Shown one piece after another: positions 26,195 through 37,463 of a stretch of 64,000 bases of DNA; positions within the stretch are counted from its first letter, which is position 1; every line of letters starts with the position of its first letter. Position numbers and translations under genes: made by a program. The notes below the pieces were generated by a model. That model did not search any database. It was not told the DNA's origin and saw only the letters and a list, made by a program, of their open reading frames with translations. Source of the DNA: Daphnia pulex (taxonomy: Eukaryota > Arthropoda > Branchiopoda > Diplostraca > Daphniidae); NCBI RefSeq assembly GCF_021134715.1, contig NC_060024.1, forward strand, positions 11,222,001-11,286,000, written 5' to 3'.

Positions 26195-29100
26195 ATGCGT
26201 TTGCCTAGAGATTCCGTTGGCGTCCCAGCAGCAGCAACATCTCTACGTTCATCTTCGCCCTCGTCGTCCTTGTCCTCTTGCAAACTGTTAGGCAACAAAG
26301 AAAACGTCCAGCCTCCGGAAGGCAACGGAAGTGGTGGTGGTGGTGCTAGCGAATCCTCTACAGCGGCCAATCTGCTTTGGCTTTTAGATTTCCGGTTGGA
26401 CAATCTTTTGCCCAATGATGGAAACAGTGCCGACAAGATGGCTCCCGTCCAAGGTATTATTCCCCTCGGTTGATTTATGACCTATATATTCCTCTCACGC
26501 TGATGCCCACCACAATGATAAGCTTTATCGAATTGCACTAAATAATGGAATTAGTTCTACTAAATGTACGGGTAAACGGAGCGGAAAAGAAATCGAATTA
26601 ACTCTTTCTTTCTTTCTTTTTTCTCTTTTCCTCTTTTATATGCAAATTCCGATGACAAGTGAATAAAGATTCGAGCGATTCAGTTGCGACAAACTCCAGC
26701 AGCGGAGGAGGAGGAGGAGGAGGATCGGCCGGAAGAAGCGGAACTGTCCCACCAGCTGTCAAGCCTCCTTACACCTACACGGAGCTGATTGAACAAGCCC
26801 TGAGCGAGAAAGGCCCACTCACGGTGGCTGAAATTTACCGATGGATCTCGTAAGTTGATCTTGTCTCTTTATATTTTTGTTGGGGGGAAAATAACTGGCA
26901 TCAACATTTTCCGCACGAACTACGCCTTGCCCGATCCTTCCCCCTGGAAAAAACAAAAAAAACAAATTTCGTAGAAATAGCGAATGGCGTGTGATTCGTT
27001 GGCTTTGATCACGGGTCCCTCGTTGTCTGGCCCCCCCTTTTTATTCCTGGAAAGAAAAAAGAGATTCAGACATTTGATCTATGACGTTTCGACGTCTGGA
27101 TCGAAGTTCAATAAAAATGAAACACAAGAACACACACAAAAAAGTCGCCGTTATTATTATATATACTATCAAAACATATCAGTTATGATCTTGATAGCTC
27201 GCAGCGATATTATATAGAAAGGATAGAAAGTGAATTCAACTCTTCTTATTTTTTTCGTTTTGTTTTCTCCCCCTGACTGTGTGTGATATGTTCATCTACG
27301 GCGGCCTATCCGCACACACACACACACTCGGTGCTGGCTGTATACGTAACGAGCGGATGACGTGTGAGCGCGCTCCTATATATTTATTTGAAATAAGAAA
27401 AACAAAAAGAAAAGGGGGGTCGTCGTTTTTCTGGGTCGGCTCTATGTTATATGTGTCTTTCAGGAAGTAAAACGAAAACACGCCAGAATATCATTGGGGA
27501 AAAAAAATAAGAAAATTTGGTATATGCACACATATCACCAGCACCAGCACCAGCACCAGGGTCTCTCGATGGTGGATATATATGTACGACGGGTCGGAAT
27601 TGCTGCTGGGAATTGTTGTGTGTGTCGGCGCGATGACAATACAAGTCGCAGCTCTTCTATACAGGAGAATCTATAGTCTGAGGAGGTCGGTCGTTATATT
27701 CCATGTTTCATTATCGCTATAATATACACACCAGTTATAATATACAGAAAACTGCTGTGGGGGGATGCCTATACGATCGATCGATCCAGTTCGTGGCTTC
27801 TTGGCTGATTTCATTTTTTTGTTTCCCCCCTTTCATTTTCTTTTGTCCGTCCGGATGATCCATCATCGCGAGCCGACCAACAACGTATCTTTTCTTTCTC
27901 CCCAGTATTTTTTCTCTTTTGTATAACTCTGGAAAGGAAAAAAAAAATAAAATAAAAAGATTGAGGGAAAGAAGAAGAAGAAAAAAAACCATTTGAAATG
28001 GACAACAGAGGATGACACGGACTGGTACACGGTCACACGACCAAACGTCGGCTCTTCCCCCCCCCCCTCACAATGACTATAGTAACATGTTTTTTTTTTC
28101 TGAATGTGTCCACCTTCCGATAAAAAAAGGAGCGTTAAAAGACGATGGAAGGAAGGATGCTCTCGACCGGTCATCACCCACCCACCGGAACCTGGCACCG
28201 ACCGCACTAAAAATAAATAAAGGCCAAGTGAAAGGGGGGGGGGGCTCAGCTAGTGCCACGCGTCTGTCGACATTTTATGATCTTTTCGTGACGTGAATTC
28301 AAGCTTTTTTTTTTTTTTACTTACTGTTACAGACGACTCCCCCCCTTATAACCCCCCGTTGTGTTTGCATGGCGTGATTACGTTTCGTCGCATATAACGC
28401 GCTCGCTCCAGTTTTCTCTTCTTTGCGACCGGGGGAGACTCTCTTATTTTTCTTTTTGGGGGCTGATGATGGGTTGGTTTGCGCGTGCGACCTCCCGCTA
28501 GTTTCGAAATGGGGGCGTCTCTTTGGGTATATACAACATCAAATGATCGAGTACCGGTCGACGTCGTCGTCGTCGAAAATAAGGTGTTGGGTACATGCGA
28601 CGGGCAGGTGAGCGCCGTTGATTTTCTTTTTTTTTTCGGGCGGTTGCTATGACGACCCTAGTCAAAACAGTCGGCCAAACAAAAGAACCAAAACAAATGG
28701 AAAGAAACACGGACGGGATTTTTTTCGCCGGATTTTATTTCTTGAACCACAACCCCGTAGTTGTAGTAGTATTATCCATCATAATCACGTGACTTTATAT
28801 ATAACCTGTCGTTTTTTCTTTGTCAGAGAAAGATTCCCGTATTTCAAAGCGAATGACGATCGTTGGAAGAATTCCGTCCGCCACAATTTATCCATCAGTC
28901 CGCACTTTAGGAAGAGCGTTAAAGCTCGGACGGGCACGGGACATTTGTGGACATTAGCCTTGCCCCCGTCCGCCAGGACTATTGCCGCTAACCTCGCGGT
29001 AAGAAACATTCGAATTACACATGTTACGAATGGCAGTTTGACATGAACGTCGTTTTCATTCAACAGCAAAAGGCCAAAGAAAATAAAGTCCAGCCGGAAG

Positions 29101-29816
29101 AAGTCCAGGATGAAGTGGCCAGGGCTTGCATGGAACTTCTCCGCGCCGAAGGATCGCCAGTTGTTCAATCGACAGAGTACGAACCACCGCATCAGGTAAA
29201 ACAAAATATCCAATTACAAAATGAATTTTCAGCTTCAATAAAAATTCATTTGAATATTTCAGGATGGCCGCAATAGTCCGCTGACATTCGAAAGAGCGGC
29301 GGAATTGATGCTGGCCGAGAGCGGAGCCGGCAACTGCGAAGGCCGCGTTCATGTGGAATTTCTGGCGCGACCTTTGCAACTTTTAGGACACATGGAAAAC
29401 GGCTCCTGCTCACCAGGTAAATAATGACACAATCCCCCGAAAATGATGTCATTCAGTTTTAAAACGATTCGAGTGTTGTGTTGTGTGTGTGTGCAGAGTT
29501 TTTGAATCCTATTCCTCGTGACGAGTTGATGGAGGAATCTGGTCTGTTCTCCATAGAAGATCCGTTCAATTCCGAAATGGAGGATCCTCATCAGAATAAC
29601 CAGTGTCAAATTCAAGTGGTAACTCATCTTTTTCTATCGGGTTTTAAATAAAAATTCGTTTTTTGAAAGTTAAATTTTTTGAAAAAGGTGACGGACGATA
29701 ATCAGATGCAGACGGAAGAAGTCAATTTCGACGCGTTCCCGCACGCGGTTAATGATGCTACCAGCATGTTGTTTGGTGACGATTACCCTCTATCATATTC
29801 CTACGAGATTCTATGA
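26195..29816 (+). CDS. Forkhead-box transcription factor, subfamily unassigned
   Basis: Seven exons: 26195-26453, 26660-26849, 28827-28998, 29067-29195, 29263-29416, 29497-29618, 29688-29816; 384 residues. The forkhead domain spans roughly residues 110-195: KPPYTYTELIEQALS, LTVAEIYRWISERFPYFKAN, then recognition helix WKNSVRHNLSISPHF and wing GTGHLWTLA. It is split by a 1977-bp intron inside the domain, right after YRWIS. N- and C-terminal parts are Ser/Gly-rich and acidic respectively; the C-terminus (FPHAVNDATSMLFGDDYP) could be an activation segment. A nuclear DNA-binding regulator is expected. The wing and HLWTLA ending differ from the usual FWxxxP form, so I do not assign FoxJ, FoxN, FoxO or FoxM. 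Exon 2 has two in-frame acceptors 9 nt apart (26660 and 26669). Start ATG has A at -3. Confidence 0.85.
26850..28826 (+). other. Long intron inside the forkhead domain
   Basis: A 1977-bp intron from a GTAAGTTG donor to a TTTCTTTGTCAG acceptor. It contains CA tracts, an ACCAGC tandem tract near 27538-27558, and poly-G/poly-T runs. No exon or transposon signature was recognised. Confidence 0.5.
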
Positions 29817-30043
29817 ACATGACTATGATGCGACGAACGATGGAGATATTAAATTACGTGTTAATGTGCAACTGCTAAAAAACAGGAGCTAGTCTCCTGT
29901 TTTAGTCTAGTCATACCCTTCACGAAGCCGTCTAAACTTTTCTATCTCAGCGCACAGCAGGATTTTCTCCCCTTATTTTTGGGTTTCTACGTTTCTCCCT
30001 TTTTTTTCTACTAGCTTTGAACTTGTGTAAAAGTGAATTTGTC

Positions 30044-30049
30044 AATAAA
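30044..30049 (+). terminator. Polyadenylation signal of the forkhead gene
   Basis: AATAAA about 228 bp past the forkhead stop codon and 103 bp before the end of the convergent EMC10 coding region. Confidence 0.5.
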
Positions 30050-30151
30050 ATCGAGAAAGCACATTCATGTTCCTTTTTCCAAATATTTTTATATTGACTG
30101 AAATGGCTGTGAGTTTTGAGGTTACGATGTTTATATTAAAAACTATACTCA

Positions 30152-31247
30152 TCAACGGGCGGGTTGTTCTGGGTTACTGGCTCCTGACATCATAAAGACG
30201 AGGACGAGTGGCACAATGTACATCCACTGTAAAGGGAAAACCGTATTAGATTTTAAAGGTATTATGCTCCTGGCGGCTTTATTAAAATGAACTTACATAT
30301 TTGGCGATGAACGAACGGTTGTCCTTTGTTTCACCACGCTCTTTAGCTACTTTTTCCTGCTCAACTTTCTGAACAAACATGGCAACATCAGGTCTGAAAG
30401 AGAAAACAAGTGATAAAGTTCTCTGGTGGAGTAGAATTATGGAGGCATTGTGTATACATTGGCCCATGCTCCATGTAAGAGATCAGAACTGTGGTGTTGA
30501 AAGTTGGATCAAAATCAGGTGCATCGCCTGCACACTGCTGATTATGAGGCGTAGCCACAGAAACACCATAAATATTCCCTAACAAATCCACGTGGATAGT
30601 GATGATATCTGCTAGTTGAGACTCAAATAGAAGACACTGCAAAATGATAGATTTCCCAATTAGACGTAATCAAATGAAATTAATACAAATTCCTACAGCT
30701 TTTGTGGATGTGAGAAATGTCCTTTCAATCCCATTGTATTTTACTAGGGCTTCTAAATGATAGAAATCATTTGCTTCTGCTGCTTCCTGTAAAATTCCAT
30801 GAGAATTTCCATATATTAGAGCTAAATATTATTTTTAATTGCATTACCCTGTAGTCTTTCCAATCATATGATGAATCTTGCTGAATATTGACAGATCCAG
30901 ATTTGAGACTTTTTACATTAATTTGACCCCTTGATTCAAGTGCTCGAGAACCAAGGGAGTGTGAAAGATAGATAACAGACGAGGCATCAGTTTCCAATTC
31001 AGCCTAATTAAGACCAATGAAAGTTGAAAATTAATGAAAAATTACTCGTAGATTAGACAGCACCGGCAAAACACCGACTGCAGCTGCTATTTCGTAATTT
31101 TAAGCTCGGCTAAAAATATTTTGCATCATAAACAATCACCACCAGAAAAATAAAAAGTTCATTTTCACATGCTTATCAACTCACCAGTGATCCTGTAATT
31201 AATAAACAGAAAGCGAGAAGATATTCGACGACCGATTGACGAGCCAT
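30152..31247 (-). CDS. EMC10: ER membrane protein complex subunit 10
   Basis: Six exons: 31247-31185, 31003-30848, 30786-30697, 30636-30458, 30393-30297, 30226-30152; 219 residues. It has an N-terminal signal peptide (VVEYLLAFCLLITGSL), a lumenal beta-rich domain with a paired Cys region (CLLFES ... QQCAGD), and the EMC10 hallmark C-terminus: a KVEQEKVAKERGETKDNRSF linker, then FIAKYWMYIVPLVL and MMSGA, the single membrane helix followed by a short tail. EMC10 is part of the EMC insertase for tail-anchored and polytopic membrane proteins in the endoplasmic reticulum. The assignment rests mainly on the conserved C-terminal block, which is nearly the same as in vertebrates. It is transcribed away from cathepsin O. 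Confidence 0.9.
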
Positions 31248-31360
31248 TTTATGACAGGAGAAGATACTGTTTAGTACGGACCTGACCGTTTCTTCATTCG
31301 TTGTTTACCCTCGATCGATATTTCGGCTGCTTGCCAGAACATTTTTCAATTTCGGTAGGG
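31248..31360. promoter_or_regulatory. Compact bidirectional promoter EMC10/cathepsin O
   Basis: Only 113 bp separate the two divergent start codons, so both transcripts must start within or very near this stretch, or within each other's leader. No TATA box is evident. Confidence 0.5.
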
Positions 31361-32904
31361 ATGGCCGCGACTTTTAAGAATGTCATTTGTGCCCTCGGAT
31401 TGTTTTCACTGTGTTTCTTGGGTATTCCCATAAGAATTGATCAACCAGATTCTATGGAACAAGAGTTTAAACAGTTCATTGAAAAACATAATAAAAGCTA
31501 TGGAAGGGATCCGGTAGAGTACGGAAGGCGCTTGTCATACTTCAAGGTATTTATATGGTTTCTTACTCCATTGTCTTAAAAATCCTTTGTTATACCTGTA
31601 CACTTGTTTCTAATTAGGCTAGCCACAGCAGAGCAAAAGAATTCAATATGAAACATAATCAGAATAATGGTCATGCATCTTTTGGCATTACCAAGTTCTC
31701 AGATCTTGATGCTAATGAATTTCAAGAGATGTTGCTCAGACATAAACCCAGCTCATTGTCATGTGTGATAGGATCTAACCTGAATCATGTCAACAGAAAT
31801 AGAAGAAAAAGGGAAATTCCCAATGCCCAAAAGAATTTCAAACCACTCCCTAGTTATGTTGATTGGTAAGGCTCTCTACTTAGGAAAAGAATTTATTAGC
31901 AAATTATTCTTTTGTAATATTCCTTTTAACTATATTAAGGAGAGAAAAGAATGTTGTGACTGCAGTGAAAAATCAGCATAGCTGTGGAGCTTGCTGGGCT
32001 TTTAGTACTGTTCAGACTGTTGAAAGTATGCATGCAATTGCAACTGGGGAACTGAATGAATTAAGCACACAACAAGTATAAAGTTTCAATTGATGTTGCA
32101 TGAACTCTTAGCTCAATTGAAAATTCACCTAAAGGTTATTGACTGTGCCAGAAATGGAAATAAGGGTTGTATTGGAGGTGATACTTGCACTGCCTTAACC
32201 TGGATGTCAGCATCCAATGTGTCCTTATTGGAGGAAAAACAGTATCCATTGACTCTAAAAGATCAACGTTGCAGAACAGTTTTTGAGTAGGTCACTTTAA
32301 TTTTTTTGGAAAATATCATTTTTTAATTTTTTTCGTTTTGTTAAATAATATTTTATTCACAGAGGTTCTACGTCATCAGGCGGAGTACGTTTAGCATCCA
32401 ACTTTACCTGTTACAAGTAACTTTTACTTCAACCATTTCTACATTACCATATTTTTACTTATTTTTGTTATCTCAGTTTAGTTGACAATGAAGAACAATT
32501 GAAACACATTCTTGCTTTTCATGGACCAGTTACAGCAGCCGTAGATGCGGTCACTTGGCAAGACTACTTGGGTGGAATCATACAGTACCATTGCCGAGAT
32601 CACACTAATCACGCTGTAAATAAATAATCATAAATTTTACAAATTTCTAACTAACGTTTATGTGTAATAACTGAAGGTGCAAATTGTGGGTTACGATACC
32701 AGAGGTCCGATTCCTTATTACATCGTAAGAAACTCTTGGGGTGTTGATTTTGGCAATCAAGGCTATCTCCAAATAGCCACGGGAAAGAATCTTTGCGGTA
32801 AGTGAACTGGCGAATAAATTGTGTCTACTCATATTAGATGTTCTATTCAATAATTTACAGGAATCGCTCGCGAGGTTTCTGCGCTTGACGTTATTGTTGT
32901 GTAA
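31361..32904 (+). CDS. CTSO: Cathepsin O-like cysteine protease (papain family C1)
   Basis: Eight exons: 31361-31546, 31618-31865, 31940-32075, 32135-32286, 32363-32416, 32477-32615, 32677-32797, 32861-32904; 359 residues against 321 in human. A signal peptide ([12 protein letters not shown]) is followed by an I29-type propeptide ([28 protein letters not shown]) and the mature enzyme from about LPSYVDWR. Catalytic residues are visible: Cys in [12 protein letters not shown], His in DHTNHAVQIVGYD, Asn in IVRNSWG, with the oxyanion Gln in VKNQ. The segment [14 protein letters not shown] is diagnostic of cathepsin O rather than L or B. Expected role: lysosomal proteolysis. A basic tract (RNRRKREIP) at the pro/mature junction is a possible processing site. 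Confidence 0.92.
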
Positions 32905-33208
32905 AATTTACTCCAGTTTTATTGAAACTCAGTAGCTCATCTACCGCCCATTAATTCTCATCCAATAATTCTCTAGTCTAAAATAGATGAATGATAAATA
33001 CTAACATTTCATATTTTCTACACTTGTTAAAAACTATTGAATGTTCTGCATGTATTTTCTACCCTTGTTTATGCATCGGACCCGGTTGACTTCCGTTCTA
33101 ATAAAATTCGCGCTGCGCGCTAAAATCATGTTTCAAGAAAAGCCGTTAGATGGCCTCTCTTTTGTTTATCCATATGGCCGCATGGCCTACTGATTAGAAC
33201 CATTCAAA

Positions 33209-35302
33209 ATGCAAAGTAGTCACCGACAAAAAAACCGTCTTCCGTTAAACTTTATTTTGCAACGGCAACATACTTTATCCACCAATATCTTGAAGAATCT
33301 AAACTGGAAAATCCTGAAATCTCTCATTACCTGGAAAGAAGGTGAGTTATTGTTTTGCATACAAATAACAGGGACTTATCACATGCCTAACCATTCTCTG
33401 TTCAGGATTTGCTCTGAAGGAAATTAAAACTTTCCAGGGCGCCAAAAGCTGCAGAAGAATCATTTACAGTGATGGTTATCTTATAATTAAGGATGTCTCT
33501 TCATCAAACAGTAAGTTATTGTGCATGCTGTATGGCCTTTTAAACGTAAAAATATGATCACTGGAGACCTACATGCCTTTGGTTTCCAACAATGTGTGTC
33601 ATCCTAACATCTTGTTTTATTATTTCTTTATTATTAATATCAAATTTCTGTGATGCAGCCTTGAAAATTTACAATTTGAATGGACATGATAGAATACCGT
33701 TTCTGAAACATAAAATCTCTGACAATGAAGAATGGAAGGATCGCAGTTATGGAATAAGTCCTGTGTTTCTTAATTCTTCAAGCCATATTCCTCATAAAGA
33801 TGGTAAATATTATATATTCAGTAAATATGTAATTCAATATTATTTAAAATAATAATATGTTAATAAATATTTTTCATCCAGGTTACAAAACAGGATTATA
33901 CTATATCACTGCAAGGAAACTGCATTTACTCACTCCTGAAAGTGGAGTTGTTGATTTTGTAACTCTTCCTGAAGGTTATCGGTTTTCCGAGCTTGCCGTT
34001 GATGATGAAACCAACACATTAGCTGTTTCTTCAGTGAAGAATCCCAAAGCAAATACTTTGGTGGTCTTTGCTCTGTATGAATATTATCCTCGCCTGAAGT
34101 TTCAACAAACCTTACAGGTATTTGTAAAAGTTCTTCATTAATCACCAGTAGCCTATACAATTTGGACTATTTGCACACCATAAATATTTAGATTCAAAAG
34201 TCTACTTTTGGGGCCTCAATCACTGGAGCTGAAATTAATCAAGGATTGCTTTTAACCTTGCACAAATATAACAAAGTCAAAGTCTACAGCCTTCCCACAG
34301 TTTGTCAACAGCAAGTAAAAAAAAATAATAAAATTTTATACTTCATTTGTGAATTTTAAAAATTGATGTGTTTAACATTTCTCAGGAATTTTCCGCTTCT
34401 CCTGTACTTTTTGAAATTCACACCTTCAACCACGTTATGTTAATTGGCACGACTCCTTACTATTTAATAAAGGCGACGCATATGAACTCATTTTTTGTAA
34501 GTTTTGCTTTTAAATAATTGAAGCATTTACAATAGAAATGAGATTACTTGACCATTTTTTCACAGATTCAGAACTTAGAAGACGGGAGAGCGCTATGTTC
34601 AATCGAAGGGAAACCAGATTCGTTTGACCCTTATATTGGTTTTCATCCTGACGCATCTCCTCGGTTGATCTTCACTGATAACGGAACCCTACGGTACATT
34701 ATACTAAGAAATAATACTTCAATTTTATATTCATCGTTAATTAAGAAAATTATTTTTTAGGTTATTTAACATAATCAATAAAGATGGGACGCCATCGCTC
34801 GTTCCTGGGAGTCTTCATGCACTTGATGATATTGACGAAAGTGGGTCAATTGACAACGTTTCTACTACTACAACCACAAGAACCGGGCGTACAGTCAAGA
34901 AACCTGCCCGCTCATCTGTTTATTCCCATACAAGCGACGACGGTAATTTCCCACTAATAAGAAAATATTTTATGTGGGACTAATTAGGATTAACTTGTCT
35001 ACATAGATGAAACGACTCAATTAACTTGGGACTATGAAGACGATCTCAACCTTTTGGGAGTGCTTTACGCTCGTCAAGTGAATGAACGCAATCCTTACTT
35101 AAAATTAACTCTCGATCTCGTGGATTCGAAAAGTGGAAAGCGGCTGAGGAGGATCGAATTGGATCGCAAAATTCGAATAGCTAAATTTGATAACCCCGAA
35201 ATATATCTGCGACTAGACGCTGATCAGTGCCTCATTTCTATCTCATGTGGCAGTTCAACATCTATTCTTGCATTCCGTTTCATCTCAACTGGCAGCATTT
35301 GA
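33209..35302 (+). CDS. DCAF17: DCAF17-like DDB1/CUL4-associated factor
   Basis: Nine exons: 33209-33341, 33406-33510, 33659-33802, 33882-34117, 34192-34314, 34386-34496, 34566-34693, 34761-34942, 35007-35302; 485 residues against 520 in human. The order of motifs follows vertebrate DCAF17: GAKSCRRIIYSDGYLIIKD, ITARKLHLLTPESG, FRFSEL-like RFSELAVDDETNTLAVSS, SITGAEINQGLLLTLHKY, SPVLFEIHTF, then FHPDASPRLIFTDNG and the acidic LTWDYEDDLNLLGVLYARQV block. It is a diverged beta-propeller-like protein; family members are substrate receptors for CUL4-DDB1 ubiquitin ligases and sit in nucleolus or nuclear membrane. Identity rests on collinear motifs rather than classical WD repeats, which are not visible. 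The start is the first in-frame ATG. Confidence 0.8.
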
Positions 35303-35455
35303 TTTCTAAGTATGTTCTTTTCATTTGTGTTTATTGATTTCGGATACTTTGTGATAACACCGATTTTAAAATATGAAGCAATTTTATAGATGGGAAATGA
35401 ATGTGTTTATACGATATGCCCACAGGTACAAGGTTAAAAACTGAAATTTTCGATT

Positions 35456-36074
35456 TTAAAATGCTTGAATTTCACGGAAAACTTTCATAAATTCCATCTG
35501 TGCAGCGTTAATTTCCTTAGCTAAGTCTTCGTCTTCAGGATCCGTTTTATCGTGATTATCTTCTTCTTCAGGCTTAGCAACTTTAGTTTTGAGAGCAGCG
35601 TGAGCGGCCATATGTCTGGCTCGAAGAGCGACAACTTCGGGAGTTTCAGTAGGAGCAATCGGCAAATCGTTTGACATAACACGGTACCCTTTGGAATCGG
35701 ATACGTATGCAACGTTGATCTCCCTCCCTTCCGGATTCATGTAAGCCCAACTTCCAATCTGAAATCCGTTTGCATTCCGAACATTGTAGGCAGCCTGTCC
35801 CAGATAAGCGTATCCAAAGACATTTTTCCCGTTTTCATTCCGAGAGTAATATTGCACAGATAAAGGGGTGTAGGCCGTGCTGATGAAACAGGTTTTACTG
35901 TTTGGAACCGTGCAAGGGGCGTAGGGCACGTCTCTGTTGTATGTAGGTTTTGTAGAAGTTTCCAGGACGACGTATGCGAATAAGATAATGGCAGTAATCT
36001 AAGTTCATTAAAATGGGAAATTAATTTGATTTCTATCATTTTTCTCGTTTTTAACAACTTACAAAGGAATTCAT
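35456..36074 (-). CDS. Cuticle protein with Rebers-Riddiford-like chitin-binding domain
   Basis: Two exons: 36074-36063 (MNSF only) and 35998-35456; 184 residues. The 12-nt first coding exon splitting the signal peptide is a typical arthropod cuticle gene layout; the signal peptide reads MNSFITAIILFAYVVLE. The core has NGKNVFGYAYLGQAAYNVRN, GFQIGSWAYMNPEGREINV and YVSDSKGYRVMSNDLP, the spacing of aromatic and Gly residues expected of the RR chitin-binding domain, followed by LPIAPTETPEVVALRARHM, a usual RR-1 tail. The C-terminus is a charged Lys/Glu/Asp helix-like segment, which is less usual. Expected role: secreted structural protein of the procuticle. It converges on DCAF17 with 153 bp between stop codons. 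Confidence 0.85.
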
Positions 36075-36114
36075 CGTGGCTGAAGTGCTGTTGATGGAAC
36101 TAGAAGGAATAGTA

Positions 36115-36151
36115 GACTGATGGCTCACTGTGCATTGTACTAGGTTTTATA
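36115..36151 (-). promoter_or_regulatory. TATA box plus initiator of the cuticle gene
   Basis: On the minus strand TATAAAA starts at 36151 and TCAGTC, a perfect arthropod initiator (TCAKTY), has its A at 36118, 33 bp further on. The predicted leader to the start codon is about 44 nt. This spacing is textbook for a TATA-Inr promoter. Confidence 0.7.
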
Positions 36152-37463
36152 GGTCCGGAGTTTTCGTGATTGGGTAGTAAATTTGTTTCGCAAGTTAAGC
36201 ATACATGAAAGCTTGAAAGGCCATAGAACTTGACGATCACAAGTCGCTTCAAGCTCGTCGATAGGGAAAAACATATTCTCACCTCTTACCGCTGGCAATC
36301 AATTCCTCCGGCTTCACCTCTCGTTTTGTTTGAGGCAATTTGCGTGGTTAGATTTCCTTAAACAGCTTTCTTCCTGCATTTGTCATTTGTTTTGAAATTG
36401 CTGACATGGAATAATCAACACTATAGTACATAGAAACTCGATACAAATTCTGTCAACATTCTCCTGTAGGGGGTCATGAAATTATTGTGTCACTGCTTCA
36501 CGTTCCCAATTAAATCTTAGTAGTTACGTACCTGCAAAGTAGCCTTCGTAGCAAAAGGGACCTTTTCTGATTTAACGATATAATTTAATTTTCCCCTGAA
36601 TTAATAGAAGATTTGTACTGGATATTCGAATTAGATTCATATTTGAAGCAGACATATGGCATTAGAACACATTAAACTGATAGCTTTTCTGAAAATTTAA
36701 GTTCAAAAATTATTAAAAGTCCATTTAGAACCCAACGTTATTTAAAAGTCCAACCTCCAATGCGTCACTTTTGATGTAAATTTCGAAAAATTTACGTAAC
36801 CTTTAATTGTGTTGCGCATTCTTGGCACTCTCCTTCCGGAGTTGTTTTAGGAAGGGGATTAATAGACTGGTCCGTGCAAGGAAACATCGATCAAAAAGAT
36901 TGCGCATTATGAAAGAAGTGAAAGGGTTACATTTCTGCTTCATTCATACGTGGCCATAGGATAATGCGAGAATTTACATGCACCATAGTTTTCACTTTAC
37001 ACGGAAATCGAAGCGTGCTACCGCAAAAGGGCGTTACTGACCATAGTATTTTGGTGGAATTGCACCCTATCCGTAGCGTTGCGTAGGTACGGATACAAAG
37101 TCTAGACGACTGTCATTTAAGTTGAACCACAAAGAATTTACTTCAATTTTTCATAAAGCTAATGAAATAGAAATCAAGTAAATAATACCCCAATAATTTA
37201 ATAAATTAAGACACAATTTTCAGTAATACAACAGTTGTGACCACCACTACCAGTAGGTATAACAAACATTCAATGGAATGTGGGCAGTTAAAAACAAAAT
37301 TTCTTTAATAGAATCAAAATAAAGCAAATACGTGTTCAGTAGGAAGATTTCCATAAGTTCAAATCCAGGCGAGGAATATCCTTTCCATAACAAGGCAGCC
37401 ATGGATTCCTATTTGGATTAAAATTCTCAGCTTAAATTTATTGAATAAAAGTTAACTTGACAA
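36152..37463. other. Intergenic between cuticle gene and Px1
   Basis: AT-rich; contains the upstream region of the cuticle gene and the 3' UTR of the first peroxidase. No gene, repeat or RNA was recognised. Confidence 0.5.
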
